Shown: one piece after another, positions 47,637 to 60,566 of the stretch
Layout: each line of letters begins with the position of its first letter
How positions within the stretch are numbered: position 1 is the first letter of the stretch
Assembly (NCBI GenBank): GCA_907163375.1
Contig: CAJQUW010000885.1
Location: forward strand, 248,001-312,000
DNA length: 64,000 bases
Source of the DNA: Prostheceraeus crozeri
Taxonomy: Eukaryota > Platyhelminthes > Polycladida > Euryleptidae
Direction of reading: 5' to 3'
The notes under the pieces: model-generated
Told to the model about the DNA's origin: nothing
Database searches by the model: none
What the model saw: the letters and a program-made list of their open reading frames with translations, nothing else
Position numbers and translations under genes: made by a program

Positions 47637-48849
47637 TACAATTAGCATACAATTCGCGTAAAAAACATTGCACATGAATTTCTGTTATTTTCAATTGTGC
47701 TTGTGGATGAAGCTCAGCTATGAGCAAAGCTGAACACGGCCATCATTGTTTAATCACAAATCTTGCAGAATGCAAGTTGGTACTTCTATTCTTTCCCCCC
47801 CGCACATTTTTCAAGTTTTCCAAAATCATAAAATTTCGCCAAATTTAGTCACATCGGGTTTAGAACTGACTTGATCTGTCACTCAGTGACAGTACATCAC
47901 GATTGAGAAGTCTTACTTGAACCCTGAGATGAAGGATTGGTCCCTTGGATATTTAGTTAGAATACACGGTACAGCTGTGATCATGAACTTCGTGTGATTG
48001 TTGTCTACAGACAAATGACGAGCAGTTGTCTAACTCTGAGGCTGTAAATGCTCTACAAGTCAGATAAGAGGAGTTTTACACACTCAACGCTATGCCACGT
48101 CAGTGAGACTGCCCCTTGGAGCAAGAGAAGATCATTGACAATGCAACACTTCCGGATGTCAACAACAGAAATGTGGGGGGGGGAAAGAAAAGAAGTACCT
48201 GCAAGTTCACCTCTGCATATTAGGCGTATTGAAAATATCCACAGAACTGTACAAATTAAGTAGAGTTCCTGAGAATTTACCTACAACGTGATGACCTCAT
48301 CGTAATTTACAATTCATTAGTAAGAAACACTCGAATATAACTCACCACTCTTCTTGGGAATCGACGCTAATAGTGAAGTTGCACAAAATAGCCCATGGGA
48401 TCATATGCGGACAAGGTTGCAGTTTCGGACACTGTACCCCACTGTGCATTTTCAAGCAACTTTTTCTAGCTGAGACGCCCAAGGGACTTACCTCAGCTAG
48501 AAACCGATTTTAATGTATATTGTTGAACAGCATTTCAACTTATTAGAGTGGAGCTGAACGTTTGCCGGAGACTTTCTGGCAACAGTCAATTTTCCAACTA
48601 CGAATAAAAGTGTTACGTTGAATCAACATGCAGAAACAGCGCTTGCACTCACCATTGTACAGTTGCAATTCAGTCGTTCAAAGCGGCATGATAAATCTGT
48701 AATTTCTGAATTTCAAACAGCGGCACCCAAAATAGTAAAAAACAATCCTCGCCAGACACTTTTGCCTGGAATGGTCAGAGGAAGGGTGCTCAGTGAGGAT
48801 TGACTTTTAATTTTTTCGATGGTTCAGAAATTATAGTTGCAATTTAGCT

Positions 48850-49220
48850 AAATCAACGTTGACACCTAGTTGAGCGTTCAACCGGTGAATTTCTTTTTGA
48901 TTGAGGGTTGATGGTTTCCAAAATATCAAGCATGCTCTTTCAACATCAATTATTTTTAATTAAGAAGCGTGCGACTTAATATCAACGTTGTAATGGACGT
49001 TGATACTTAATGTAGGCTTCCAGTTGACTTTCGACAAACGATAAAAGATGTTTTCCTACGTTGCTTTATAGAGCAGTTTCAGCAAAATATCACCATTGGA
49101 ATGAACATTCATCCCAAACTTTATATTTCAAACAAACTTCAACAATATTTCAATGTTTGTCTACGTTGATATTCACTTACCTTACAACGAGAACGTCAAC
49201 GTTGATTCAACGTTCATTTT
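48850..49220. repeat. Cluster of (T)CAACGTTGA palindromes
   Basis: ATCAACGTTGA-type words or halves occur near 48853, 48978, 48995, 49162 and twice at 49196-49215, in a stretch with no gene. Comparable CAACGTTG-rich sequences are part of short interspersed elements in several invertebrates. Boundaries could not be set. Confidence 0.45.
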
Positions 49221-50188
49221 CACTTGGATCAAAGGAACCGCTTATCATAATGACCAGGAAATCATCTTTAACGAGAAATACTTTATTTTCAATAGACACG
49301 AAATAATCACAGCGACATGCATTTCCATTGGGCACTATTCACTTAGGATTCAACAAAGATTATCTTTGTGAACATAATGAGTTAGACTATACCGTGTCAT
49401 CTCATGCATTTACAATCTACCGTGGCTAGTCTTCGACAAAGGTGGTTGCTATAGCATTACACAAGGTTGCTATAGGTCCTTTGAGTTGCTTATTTAGGGT
49501 AATCCACCAACAGATCAGCCATAAACTAAAAACTATATGTATAAAAACATATGCAGTGAACATCAGAAAGACCGATGTGTCAAATTTGACACCAAACTGA
49601 CTGTTGACGTGTCAAAATTTGATGCAATCGAGTCGAATCATGGTTTGGCGTCCAGATCAACCACAGTTAGCACAGCATCAGTTGTACTAAGAGGCGGCTT
49701 CACGATATTCTCTGTCATCATAAAGCCTCAGATAATTGATTTAAATGAAAATGATTTAATTCATGCCGCAAAACCTTTCCATTTGTCCATTCTTTCAAAT
49801 TTATCCAAAGCTAGCAGAAATAGGCCTAAAATGAGTCAATATTGCTGTACTTTTAGAAACTAAAAAACAGCTCAAACTCATCAATCACTCCTGTGAAAAG
49901 TTTGTCAGCAGTATGTTTTTGGTGCTGAACTATGAGTATAATGATAGCTTTTATTTCGGACACTGATTTATGTCGAGTTGTTCATATAGGCCAACCAATC
50001 ATACGCGATCATGTGCGAAGGTACAATAATTCACATTTTTTCCGATCTTCCGACGTAATGCCATCTACTAGCATGATGTAGACAATGAGCGAATGACTTT
50101 TACTCTTTATGCACCATCGTGGACATGTCCGAAATCATTTTTCATATAATTGCAAAACGTTTTTGTGATGGGAAGTTCTACACCTTCT

Positions 50189-50392
50189 GAGACCTGAGTG
50201 GGGGGTCCAGTGGATCTCCTTGGCCTATCTACCATACTTCTACTGATTCAATTGAAATGAAATAGCACATGTAGATTCACTGTCAAAAATGATGATTTTA
50301 CATGGGCTTGAGTGGTAGATATATCCTCAGCGCAAAAAATGAAATAGAAAAATGTGGCTCCGGTGTCTACTGGACCCCCCTCAGGTCTTTGA
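50189..50392. mobile_element. Short MITE with 25-bp inverted ends
   Basis: GAGACCTGAGTGGGGGGTCC at the left (50189) is inverted as GGACCCCCCTCAGGTCTTTG at the right (to 50392). The interior of about 150 bp is AT-rich and non-coding. No target duplication was defined. Confidence 0.65.
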
Positions 50393-50565
50393 GGATTAAA
50401 CTACCGTCGGATACAAGGGGTCCATGTTCACCTATAGAAAGACTATGGTGTCAGTTTTGATACCTGACTTAGAAAGCATGCAATAATGTCGATTCTGTCA
50501 TTGATGGTGAATGTTTATGTAAGATTCAGCTGAGAGATCCATTGTACACCTATTTTTTAGCAGAC

Positions 50566-50753
50566 TACGGCAAGAAATCGTTTCAAAGACATTTTAGTGC
50601 ATCATTTGAGATTTTGTATAATCGGCCACAAAAAGTCAGATGGTGCTACATTTATTGGTGCTATCGTAATAACCGCCGTGAACTTTCAACGGAAATAGTT
50701 TCTGATGGACAGTCTCTATGCTTCAAAAATTTCTATTGGCAACTATGCAATTC
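50566..50753 (+). CDS. Candidate internal exon, cysteine- and aromatic-rich
   Basis: A 188-nt open segment between an acceptor-like CTATTTTTTAGCAG and a strong donor (TCA/GTGAGTGAT). The translation includes RWCYIYWCYRNNRRELS and SLCFKNFYWQLCNS with four cysteines. I recognise no family. No neighbouring exons were found, so it may be a chance combination of splice-like sites. Confidence 0.2.
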
Positions 50754-52599
50754 AGTGAGTGATACTTGCGCAATACCAATGCCAAGCTCAGAAGACTGTT
50801 TGTCTCTTGATAATTATGCATTCGTCACCCAATAGCAAAAGAAAACCACGTGTGATTCAGTTATACCACGTAGATAGCGCACTTAGACGTCTACCCAGGT
50901 GTCACGTCAACTATCAGCTCAATCTGCTTCACGTCGATGGCCTGCTGCTGCATGGTCAAACATGCTATACATCTCCAAGATTAACTGTTTGATTCTCTAA
51001 AAGATGGCGATGACAAAGGCTACAATTTTACGAAGGAGCAGTTCATTCTCTAGATCATGGGTGAAGCTAGAACAGTCTCAATGGGAAGAATGCCTACACA
51101 ATTGATGCCATGGCTGCCAAAAGCCGCAAAAAGGAGGAAATGTTGAGAGATTAGTTGCAGAAACTGCACTTGCGGTCACTAAATTTCTTGAAAAAGTTTG
51201 GTTTGTGACTCACTAAAAGAAAATAGTGGTGCCTTGCGATACATGCTAGTCCACTAGGGCTACATATTATCCAAACAGTTGATATAAAAGAATAGTTAGG
51301 CCTGCTATGGAGCTATTGTCGCCTTCATTGTAAATTTATTGGAGCCGATATGCATTGGTAGACTGCAAATATAATTATACAATGTATGATGATTGATATC
51401 AATTTCCTTATCCAGTAGTGAAAATGTATTTCTTGTCTATCTCCTTAATTTGATCACACATTACAAATTCGACAAGAAAATTGAATAGAAAGGATTTTCA
51501 ATTGCTGCATATTTTAGTATCTGATCAGGTCCAGCTGCCAGATAAGACATTATGATGATATGAAATTTTCTAATTTTTTAACTATGGTATTATAATTGAC
51601 AGCATGGTCTTTCTAGTGCGAATCTCGAAACCTTGAGTCTCGTTTTGCATTCCTGTGAAAGTCAAGCAATAATAAGAAATTAATATCCCGAATTAAGTTG
51701 TCCGATAAGAATCTTAATCATCTCTACTGTAAAGATGTAAGCTTATGTACAGTAGATATGCTAAGCACGGCCTTCAATGTTATCGTAAAGTATACATTTT
51801 CATGCAACATGTAAGAATCTGCAAAGTGAACTGATTGCTGTATATAATAGTATACATTATGAAATAATAGCTGTGATTGGTATTACTTATGATTTATAGC
51901 AACCGATGATCCTCGACGTCCAAGTGGTGTGAAAACCTTCATCAGGTAACTTTAAGATTTCATATAAATTAACAAAGTATCTATTAAGAAGCTGTATTAT
52001 CCCAATCAATATATTTGCAGTCATTCTGATACCACCCTGTAAATCTTAATCTATTATTGAACATGAACAGTGTGCGTGTATGCTACCATTATTCATCCTA
52101 GTTTCTATTCCCTCTAAATCGATATAAAAATCTTCAGGTTGTTTATTCACAAGAACATTTCTTTAGCGTAGATTAACATATCTCCAATGGGAGAAATTTC
52201 ATCTCTAGAGAACAGACTAACAGTAAAATTTCCGGCAACAACACCGATATGGGACGTGTATTGCGTGAGAAATGGTAATAAAACGTCACTGCGTCTCAAC
52301 TGTCTTTTTAAGGATGAAGTCAGTCCATATCTTTCTTTTCTTATGCTTTTTTCCTTCTCATCCGCGTCAGTGCTCATCATTATAAGTGCATTGTCTACAT
52401 GCCGGACTTTTTCCAATCGCCAAAACTAAAGAAGATTAAATAAAAACAAATGTGAAAAGTTGAAAATTGTCATTAGTAAGATATCATGATATTTTTCATC
52501 CATATTTTCTTGGTCTGGAAGAGAATTCATGATTATTTCACTCTTACAGAATAGAACTCTCATATACTCGCATACTGCCGGTGTCTCACATAGATGACG

Positions 52600-53130
52600 A
52601 GACGCTTGTAGAAAGCTTTAACGATACAATCTCGCAAACCAAGGCTTCAGGATCTGTTCCTCATTTAGTACCGTGCCTTAGAAATCGGACCTTTCAAAAG
52701 TTGCGGTTTCCTGTAGCACTGGTTGCTCATACAGATTCCAAGAACCTTTTAAAAAGCTCGGACCTCATAATATCCGAACCTGCTGCATACCGAGGCGTCT
52801 TAATGCACCTGGGCCACTTAAAAAGGAGGTCCTCTTGTCGAATCCGATTATTTCATAGTGCTGCACCTCATAAAACCGGACCTGTTAATAAACAGGAGGC
52901 TTCTTATATTGACAAATGGATTACAAAAAATCTAAGGACTATTATTAGAACTCGAGCATCTCATGTATAACACGAGCCTGTCAAAGAACAAGGGCGTCCA
53001 AAATTGCCCAGGTCACTTATAGAATTGGGCCTCTTGTACTACAATATCACTGTCCTCTTGTATATGTAGATTGTGAGTCCCTTGAAGAACCCGTGCTAGC
53101 CACTTATAGAGCCAGGTTGCTTGAGTGCCA
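52600..53130. repeat. Degenerate tandem repeat, unit about 20-25 bp
   Basis: Variants of GGACCTCATAATATCCG, GGGCCACTTAAAAAGG, CACCTCATAAAACCGG, GGTCACTTATAGAATTGG and AGCCACTTATAGAGCC follow one another. The common core is (G)GxCxxCTTATAxAA followed by CC/GG. A 129-residue frame through the first half is open because of the composition. Not a recognised gene. Confidence 0.6.
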
Positions 53131-54659
53131 AAATGGCATATACCATGACAATAATTGAAATTGTAGTCAAAAAGTTAAGAGTCAATCTGATCTTTCGTTG
53201 TCTTATGTGGGAGGTTCATTATCCAATGTCCGCGATACAAGAAAAGTGATCCAATTGCCTGTGTATTTACCTATCCCTTAAGACTGTCCACCATAAAGAA
53301 GCGCGTCGGGGATCGTTATTTCGATCAATAAAAACTCGTCAATTAAATTGAGGAGATATATATTTTTTTCTTGTATCGCTGAAGATTGGAGATGAGTCAA
53401 TCTGTTCAACTGAAACTTTAATGCGAAGTCCTTAGGTGACGAAAGACCACATCAAGACTAGACCATTAATTAATGCGATTAATTGGACTTTATACAAGCA
53501 ATGTAAGAACATATGCTTTTAAAAACATATTTCCTAAGGTTAAGTTTGTGCAAAATTTCATGCTCCTATGACTCTTTGACAATTTGTCTTCAAATAATTG
53601 CTCAACCGTAATTGTTCGTTGGCGAGTTAGAGAATTGTTTGTCAAATATTGGAAATGCTCATTTATCAAAAACCCTATCCGACTATTAACGAGAAATGAG
53701 AAAATGAATCAATACCGACTTCCGCATGTATTCATGATCAGCGGATAGACACGTAGTGTAAAACTGACATTTCATTTCCACTCATTCATGGTTAAGTCAT
53801 ACGGGGCTCTGATACGCATCGAGCTACGGAAGGGGCAGGCGAATCTCCTCCTTTCTTAACTTCTAAACTGCGGCTTCAAATCATATGAATTTTACAGCAC
53901 AGTTTATTTGGTTGTGATTGTGAACAGAGGTAATCATAAAAAAACGAGCCACCTAAACTTCGCTGAAGTCTAATAGATTTTCATACTTTCCAATCGTGTC
54001 GCACATCAATTTGCCATACATCATTCGAAAACTTGCATTCTCAGCTTAAAAATGAGATATGACAGACTTATATCCGTTATTGTATTTCGCTTCAAATTTT
54101 TGATCACTGCTCGGCAAATACAATGAAGACATGAGAATCGATTGATTTTCATCGAAGCTTAGGTGGTCCGTTTTTTATGATCAGCCAAGTTGCTGATATC
54201 TTCACTTTCAAGGTCGGATTTCATTGGTAATGCGCATGTGGTCTCTTTTACCGGAGCCCTCTAGCTAGGTGGCGCTCGACTACAAAACTACGATGTGGTG
54301 TTCTATTGCAAGATAAGTCACTAAGTACTAGCAAGCATGAGGAGAGACTAAGATAGTTGCCTGCCTAATTCTGTGAAGGCAACATTCCCTTCAATGGTGA
54401 CAGAACGAATGTGTCAAGTGGAGAAGGTGCTTCCTAAGGTCGAATTCTAAGCTTTGTGCCAGATTCGTGTTATGAGAAGTGACACGACCCTTCCACCCTA
54501 TATTTGCCTAACCTTATCATCATGGTTACAGGTACGACTCAGTGAAGTCCTTGTGCCACATTGATGATGCGCTGAGTGCCGCAAGTTGATCCGACCTTGC
54601 CGTGATAGTGAGAGTTAGGCATGGATGGAGGAGCCTATTACGCCTTTTTTGTTTATTTA

Positions 54660-55490
54660 AAACTGTACTTTAGTATGTGCGTCCGTAGCGCGATGCAGTG
54701 CGTGAGTAGGACGTAGACCGTGAAAAGCTACCATTATGAAGATGGAAAGAGCAGGAAAGGGAATAGTGAGAGGAAGGTGTCATGTAAAGCTGATCGGAGG
54801 ACGCAGGAGTGGAAACTCAGGAATGATCAGCAGGGGTGGTGGCGGCGCATCGTCCGAAAGCAACAATTTCATGCCTCCATTCAACATAGAAAATGGCAAA
54901 GGTCATCATCAATCACGTCTCACTTACACCAAACTGGATAACAGCAGGATACGATCGTGGCCACTTACAACTCCATCACACCTCCCCTTTAGGAAAGCAC
55001 ATCCACCAATTGGTCACTAATCATTCACAAACAAGCATCGACAAACCACAAGCAATGCAAAAACAAAGCGCTCAACATCGCCACTGGATTCACACGTGCA
55101 AAAACTCAACATCATCCACATCATCTCCTCACGTAGTAACCACCTCTGGAGGGACAGCAACAATGGAAAGTGCGACACACCTTCACGCACACTGTCACCA
55201 AACTTGACAACAAACAACTACTCTCACAAACGCACACTCAACACGTCGGCACAGCTCAGCACACGGTCAAAATAGCGATGTGATTCACGCAGTTCCCCAG
55301 GAGCTCAAACAGACGCACCCGCAGAAAATTCGCACAACTCTGCACCAACCAAAGCACCTTCCTGATCCACTTTCCCCTATTTTCCCCCTCTATACATCAA
55401 GACCGCACAATACAAGACATCTTCCTCTTGTACATGCATGCACACAGCCCTCACATCATGGGACCCCCTTCTGACCACTCCCAAAAGCAG
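54660..55490 (+). other. Compositionally distinct block, C-rich on the plus strand
   Basis: From about 54720 the sequence turns G-rich (a frame at 54736-55020 begins MKMERAGKGIVRGRCHV) and from about 54900 to 55490 it is unusually rich in CAC/ACA triplets. Several frames stay open for 60-100 codons because few stops occur. I recognise no domain. It adjoins the S1 exon of the SK gene but on the other strand. An unclassified transposon is the likeliest explanation; a small host gene is possible. Confidence 0.35.
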
Positions 55491-55564
55491 CGAGGGCAGG
55501 GTCGCCACCACCACCACCACGAAAGTTTGGGAAGAACATACTGACTGAAGCCGATAATACTGAC

Positions 55565-55914
55565 CTTTGGATAAACTTCAGCCATATGCAATTCGGTTTC
55601 AATGACCATCACCACAATGCCGAATAATGCAAAGGCCAAAGCGTAGTCGGAGATTCGCCGTCTCTTCTCATACAACTCTTTTCTCCGTCCCAGCCGATAG
55701 CCGACGCTGCGTGTGGATTTGGAGGCTCGGAGAGCATTCGAGGAAACCTGACGGGAAGCACCAGGCTTATGACATTCGGAACCTTCCGGATCATCGCGTC
55801 CGATGATTGGCTCCGCACTGGTTCCGGCAGTAGTGTCTCCACCTCCATCATCGTCAATGGTGCGTGAATTGGTGAATTTGATCTCCTCAACTCTTTTCAA
55901 CTGTTTGAAACCAC
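55565..55914 (-). CDS. KCNN: SK channel exon: N-terminal region and S1
   Basis: A 350-nt exon that starts after TTTATTCATTTCAG, takes one base from an upstream exon to complete a Gly codon, and then encodes 116 residues. A polar, low-complexity cytoplasmic part (residues 1-70, with an Asp/Gly-rich stretch and many Ser/Arg) leads to the conserved GYRLGRRKELYEKRRRISD block and S1 (YALAFALFGIVVMVIETEL). It then ends HMAEVYPK. The donor AAG/GTCAGT is phase 0 at the junction known between S1 and S2 exons of SK genes. An in-frame ATG at 55943-55945 precedes the acceptor, so an alternative start within the intron is conceivable. Upstream exons with the main start were not found in 55915-64000. Confidence 0.94.
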
Positions 55915-55949
55915 CTGAAATGAATAAAGGAATGCTTGAAATCATACAG

Positions 55950-57565
55950 TAAGTATATTAGGTAGAGTGGTAGAGTGGTCTTACTTATGCACTTTCAATT
56001 TTATAAAATGAACTCGTGAGTATTGTCACCAAATGTGAGATATGCACATTTATGCAGCTTTGAAAAAATTACAACGGAATTGACTGATCATGATGGTATA
56101 ATGCAGAAGGAAATGATATTATTTTACAAATCCTCCGTGTCATGGCAGCCTTGGAGAGGTGATGCTTGTTAAATTAGCAACTCGATGACCTGCTATTGCT
56201 GTTCCTCAAGAGAATCTTCCTAAGCGAGATCATATCATAAGCAACCTGCCACTGGTAGAGCAAAATAACATAATCAAGGGCAATGATTTCAATCAACTTT
56301 GAAAGATATAAATGGGCCCACATCACTATTCAGGTTCAAGAAATGAAACATGAATTTAGTGAATCATAAAATCATGCCGGTGAAAATTGAAATAAAACTT
56401 GAAATTTCAACCAAGAAAGCAAAATAAGATCTCGATTTTTTTCATGAAGACTTCCATTAAAATGCGGCTTATGAAATTTCCTTGAAAATTAGCTTAATTT
56501 TCGCTTAGTTAGCATGCTTACTAGCAAATATTCATTCCTCTTGATGTCCAACTTGTTTCATACTACTTATAAAAGGGCATCATGTTGGTAGTAGGCTATA
56601 CAAATTTGCAAAAATTCAGCTTTTTAAAAACTGCTCAAGTAATTTTTTGGACCTCGGGAACGCAATCTCCGCAAAAACTGAATCTTTTCATGTAAAAATG
56701 TTCACTGTATGAATCGACATTTTACCTATATATCCCTGCTCTATGCTCGAAATTCTTGCAGGATGCAATAATACTGCTTTTCGCTGTAATGACATAAAAT
56801 GTGATGTCAAATTATAATTCTGCTGACTTAATGACGACTCGTATTTACAAAGATTTCTGATTCGTTTCTTGACTACCTTGCGCTTTATTAGTTGCTATGG
56901 AAGAGGAATAGAACACAATGTTTTCCTTTACAATAAACATAATGTAATTTGTGCAGTGAAAAAGAAAATTTTAAAATGATGTGGTGCCTCACTCTATCTC
57001 AACAATTAAAAGACGATGTAACAGAATAATTTAATATTGAGTTGCATCCTCAGTTGAAAAATGGGAACAGACCTGAATAGCTGCCATTTCATCCAATACA
57101 TGTATGAGGAATCATCAGCAAGTCTAGTTCACATATCTAAACATGGACACAACTCCCTATTTAAAGTTACAACCATGCCCGGGTCATTTTAAGATTTGCA
57201 ATTGGCAAGCTATTGAAATTCCGACGGGCATTCATCAAATATCACATTTAACTTGCTAATTGCAAAATAAAACACTAATTCATTATTTTTCATCTCAATT
57301 TTCCTTTATTTCTCGCATTCATGCACGAGCATTACTCAGAAAATCAATTATTCGACTTCACCAAGCAATTAATAGAAATTATTCGACTTCAGTTGCCCAA
57401 CTTTACCAATTTATTAATAGTTTGACCACCACGATAAACCGCAAACATCAATTAATCAATTTTTGATTGTGTTCTCACACAACCATTGCAAGGAAATAGA
57501 AGAAAGACAATGTCTCATTTCATCTTAGGTTTCTATCTTTCTCTTGCCCATGAGCAAGCATGAAT
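55950..57565. repeat. Permuted large repeat, copy A
   Basis: Long stretches match 60620-61925 at what looks like more than 80% identity. Block 1 (55953-56755) matches about 60735-61570, block 2 (56882-56985) matches about 60619-60725, and block 3 (57290-57565) matches about 61620-61920. The order is 1-2-3 here but 2-1-3 in copy B. The first block begins about 40 bp upstream of the SK S1 exon. No coding content was found. Confidence 0.85.
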
Positions 57566-57735
57566 ACGGGAAACGCTGAAGTATTTTAACTCAGGATTTT
57601 AGGCAAAGAAACGCACTTGCATCGCGCCTAGCAAAACCTAAAATTACCATGAGAAGTGTTCACTCTGCGACTTCTATCTTCAATTGATTGTAATTTAGTG
57701 CTCTCAGCAATCACTTAGTTTCAAAAAATTCATTG

Positions 57736-57768
57736 TACTTGAGAGAGAGAGAGAGAAAAGGAGAGAGA
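57736..57768. repeat. (GA)n microsatellite
   Basis: Short GAGAGA tract, interrupted once by AAAAG. Confidence 0.9.
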
Positions 57769-59114
57769 ATGACCAGTCATTTGCGATGGGCCGAGTTAGG
57801 GTTCAAATGCATCACTACCGAATCCAATGATGTGATAAGTCTGGACTATGACACAGACTGTACATTATGGGAAGAGGCGACATGCTGCATCGGTTGAATG
57901 AATTTCACATACTAATCACACATCAACGTCATGTCATTATTAACTCTCTCATCATAGAACCGTTCAAGTCTAATGAGAATATTTTGAATTTTATTAAAAT
58001 ACATATCCTGATTTTTTCATAATCACAAAAATGCAAGTGAAACAATGAGAGCAGAACCTTTGGAACTGTTATGGTTTGTAAACTTCTTCATACCTTCCGG
58101 TTTCTCAGGTTAAATTTAAATGTATCTGCTGTTCTGCTCAGATTTCTCTATTCATCGATATGATCAAATTACTTATAAATGCAATGTTTCAGACAGTTCT
58201 TCAATCGATGAACGCTCAAGTGACGAGACAGCATAAGAGATTCATATCAAGGTAACAGTTCGTAATACAACATGTTTATCTCAGACGTCCGGAATCGACA
58301 ATTAGACTAAACCTGGCAAGGAATATTTTGTCTATGAATTATTCACTTGACTAATGTCGCATTCACTGATATCCATACCGATTCAGAGTATCATTGAATT
58401 AAGATAATATTGAAAGATTGAAATGTGAAGACATTTGAAGCCTTTTTATTCCACATTCAGCTAATTTATGATTGATAATTTGATGATGACCTTTGTACAA
58501 GAGAGAAACGAAGTTCAGGAAAAACGAGAAGATTATTTCAGTACACGTGTGTACTTACTGACGCCATATTTGTATTGTCGGAAACCCAATGTCATTATTT
58601 AATCCTTATTCTCAATGGGTTCAGAACTTCATGGAGATCCCGAGAGTGTGTCTCTTTTCTCTCTAAATTCTAAACAAACTTACAAAATGAAATGAAAATC
58701 CTCCTTTGCACAAGTACTTGATTTCTTACGAATTGTAGTAGTCTAATCGAGGGCTCTAGTTCGCCGATAATCTTGCAATGATAACATCTGAAAATTTAGA
58801 ATACTTCTACTTCATATAGAAGGGATTTTTGATCAGAGAGGTTTAATTAAAAGAATCACCTGTGGAAATTGAGAGCATTTCAATTTAAACATCTGCAAGT
58901 GTCATGAAAAGCAGAAAAATTTCCCAGAAACAGAAATCAATTTATAGTTCTATTATATTATAATGCTTGCCAGTGGGTGACAAATGGTTGCCCTAAATAA
59001 CAAAGGCAATTAGAGTCTTTTAAACTTTAAAAACGCTTGATTAACGTGCAATCTTCATGATATCGTTAAGCAAAATAGGCTAAAATCACTGCAATTACTA
59101 ACCTCGTCATTACC

Positions 59115-59285
59115 GTTCGGCAGTCCTGTGGTAGACTGTCCGCCCTATGTCCGCAAAAATAGGGTTAAAATTCTGATCGGGGCAAGCCTACGACAAAAGT
59201 GGTTTACGCTATGGCTCTTTGCTTAGCACTTACATAAGAACACGCCGTTACAAACCAGTTGGCTAGCCACCTATTCTGCAACATT
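59115..59285 (+). mobile_element. tRNA-derived SINE, decayed
   Basis: CGGCAGTCCTGTGGTAGACT (about 59119-59138) resembles a tRNA 5' end with an RNA polymerase III A box (TGTGGTAGACTG). GGTTAAAATTC at 59163-59173 is a mutated B box at suitable spacing. A body of about 110 bp without tRNA features follows. It is related in layout to the SINE at 47460-47636 but clearly different in sequence. Confidence 0.55.
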
Positions 59286-60566
59286 CACCGCATTCGTTAG
59301 CTTTCAAGGCCTGTTTACCTTATCGGCTAAGGAAACAGATATGAGGATTGTTCTATTAACCAAAAGGTGTGGAAGGAACTTTGACTGCGACCGCTCTTTA
59401 GTACACGGAATAAGAGCCAATGTACATTTACTTGAAGTAGAGGCTACAGATTTTGATTGCTAGGATTGCTTCAATAGGTTAAATAAAAATCTTGTGACAG
59501 TCTTGCAGATGTAGGACAATTGCATGAGAATTATCGATAACCTATCTTGTCAAGCCACATTTATCTTTCAAATATATTGAACTCACATTGAGAATTAATG
59601 CGCAATTGTTCTCATGCAAAACATGCAGTTTGAAAAGCAACAAAATTCAAACTATTGAAAAAAATACTTTTCTAAACAAGCTATGAATGTCAAAGGGGTT
59701 CGAATCTCATGATATTCGAGCAAATAATGCATTGAAGCTGAATGTCACGAACCACAGTTTGGTTTGTGATCTGATGGTGCAACATGCCTCTTAACTTCAA
59801 CCTCTAAAAGTGCAGTTTGAAAAAAATGCGAATTCTTCGGTTTCGAATTCAGACAAAGAAGGGACAGGTGCATATTGGAAAAAAGTTCTTCCATGATCAC
59901 TTTTTATTGTCAGGAATTTCACTCAATGCAATGAGAAGAAATATTGAGTGATAGCGTGGACTTGTCTGACGTGAAACTGATGAATATACGCACGCGGAAA
60001 GCGCAAGCAAATGCAACAAAATCTACGTAATGATCTCATTATCTCAAACCAGGATCGACGAACGTGATTTACAAAGTGAGATAGAAGTAATTGAGGCAGA
60101 AGACAGAATTATAGCTCGGCCGACATTCTCCTCAGCGATCTGATACTTGAGCTAGACAATGTACTCTCATAATGCACTCCATGCGCCTCGTAATCCCCTC
60201 ATAAGAGCTTGAGTCTGTCAGTCCAATGATTTCACAGAATATCAAAGAACTCTATACTTAGCGTCAAGTACATGCAATCCAAAAATACTTGCATTCCTCC
60301 ACACGTATGATACAACACAGTATGCTTTCAGTGTGTAAGCATAATTCAAATCACCTTGAAGAAATAATTAATGAAGAAGAATTTAGCGATGTTTGAGCAC
60401 ACACAAGTGAAAGGTCAACGCGCACACCTTCGCAATCACACATGTAAGCTTCTAGAGACTTCCCGGATTAGATCTGAGACTTAAATAACAGCAACATTAA
60501 GAAAAATAGCATTAATTTTCAAAGATTATTTTTCATCAGATGATATTTGTGACATTATGACATGAA

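Larger units (their letters stand above)
40390..55564 (-). other. SK-channel intron, 15.2 kb
   Basis: Lies between donor AAG/GTCAGT (below 55565) and the acceptor above 40389, phase 0. Supported contents are listed separately. I see no gene or clear repeat in about 41770-42075, 42750-44055, 47640-48845, 49230-50185, 50760-52595 and 53135-54655. An open frame at 43439-43759 on the minus strand resembles nothing I know. Confidence 0.9.

Noticed and set aside
49425-49510. GGTTGCTATAGC-type words resembling the SINE body at 59200
   Set aside because: Too short and divergent to call a SINE copy.
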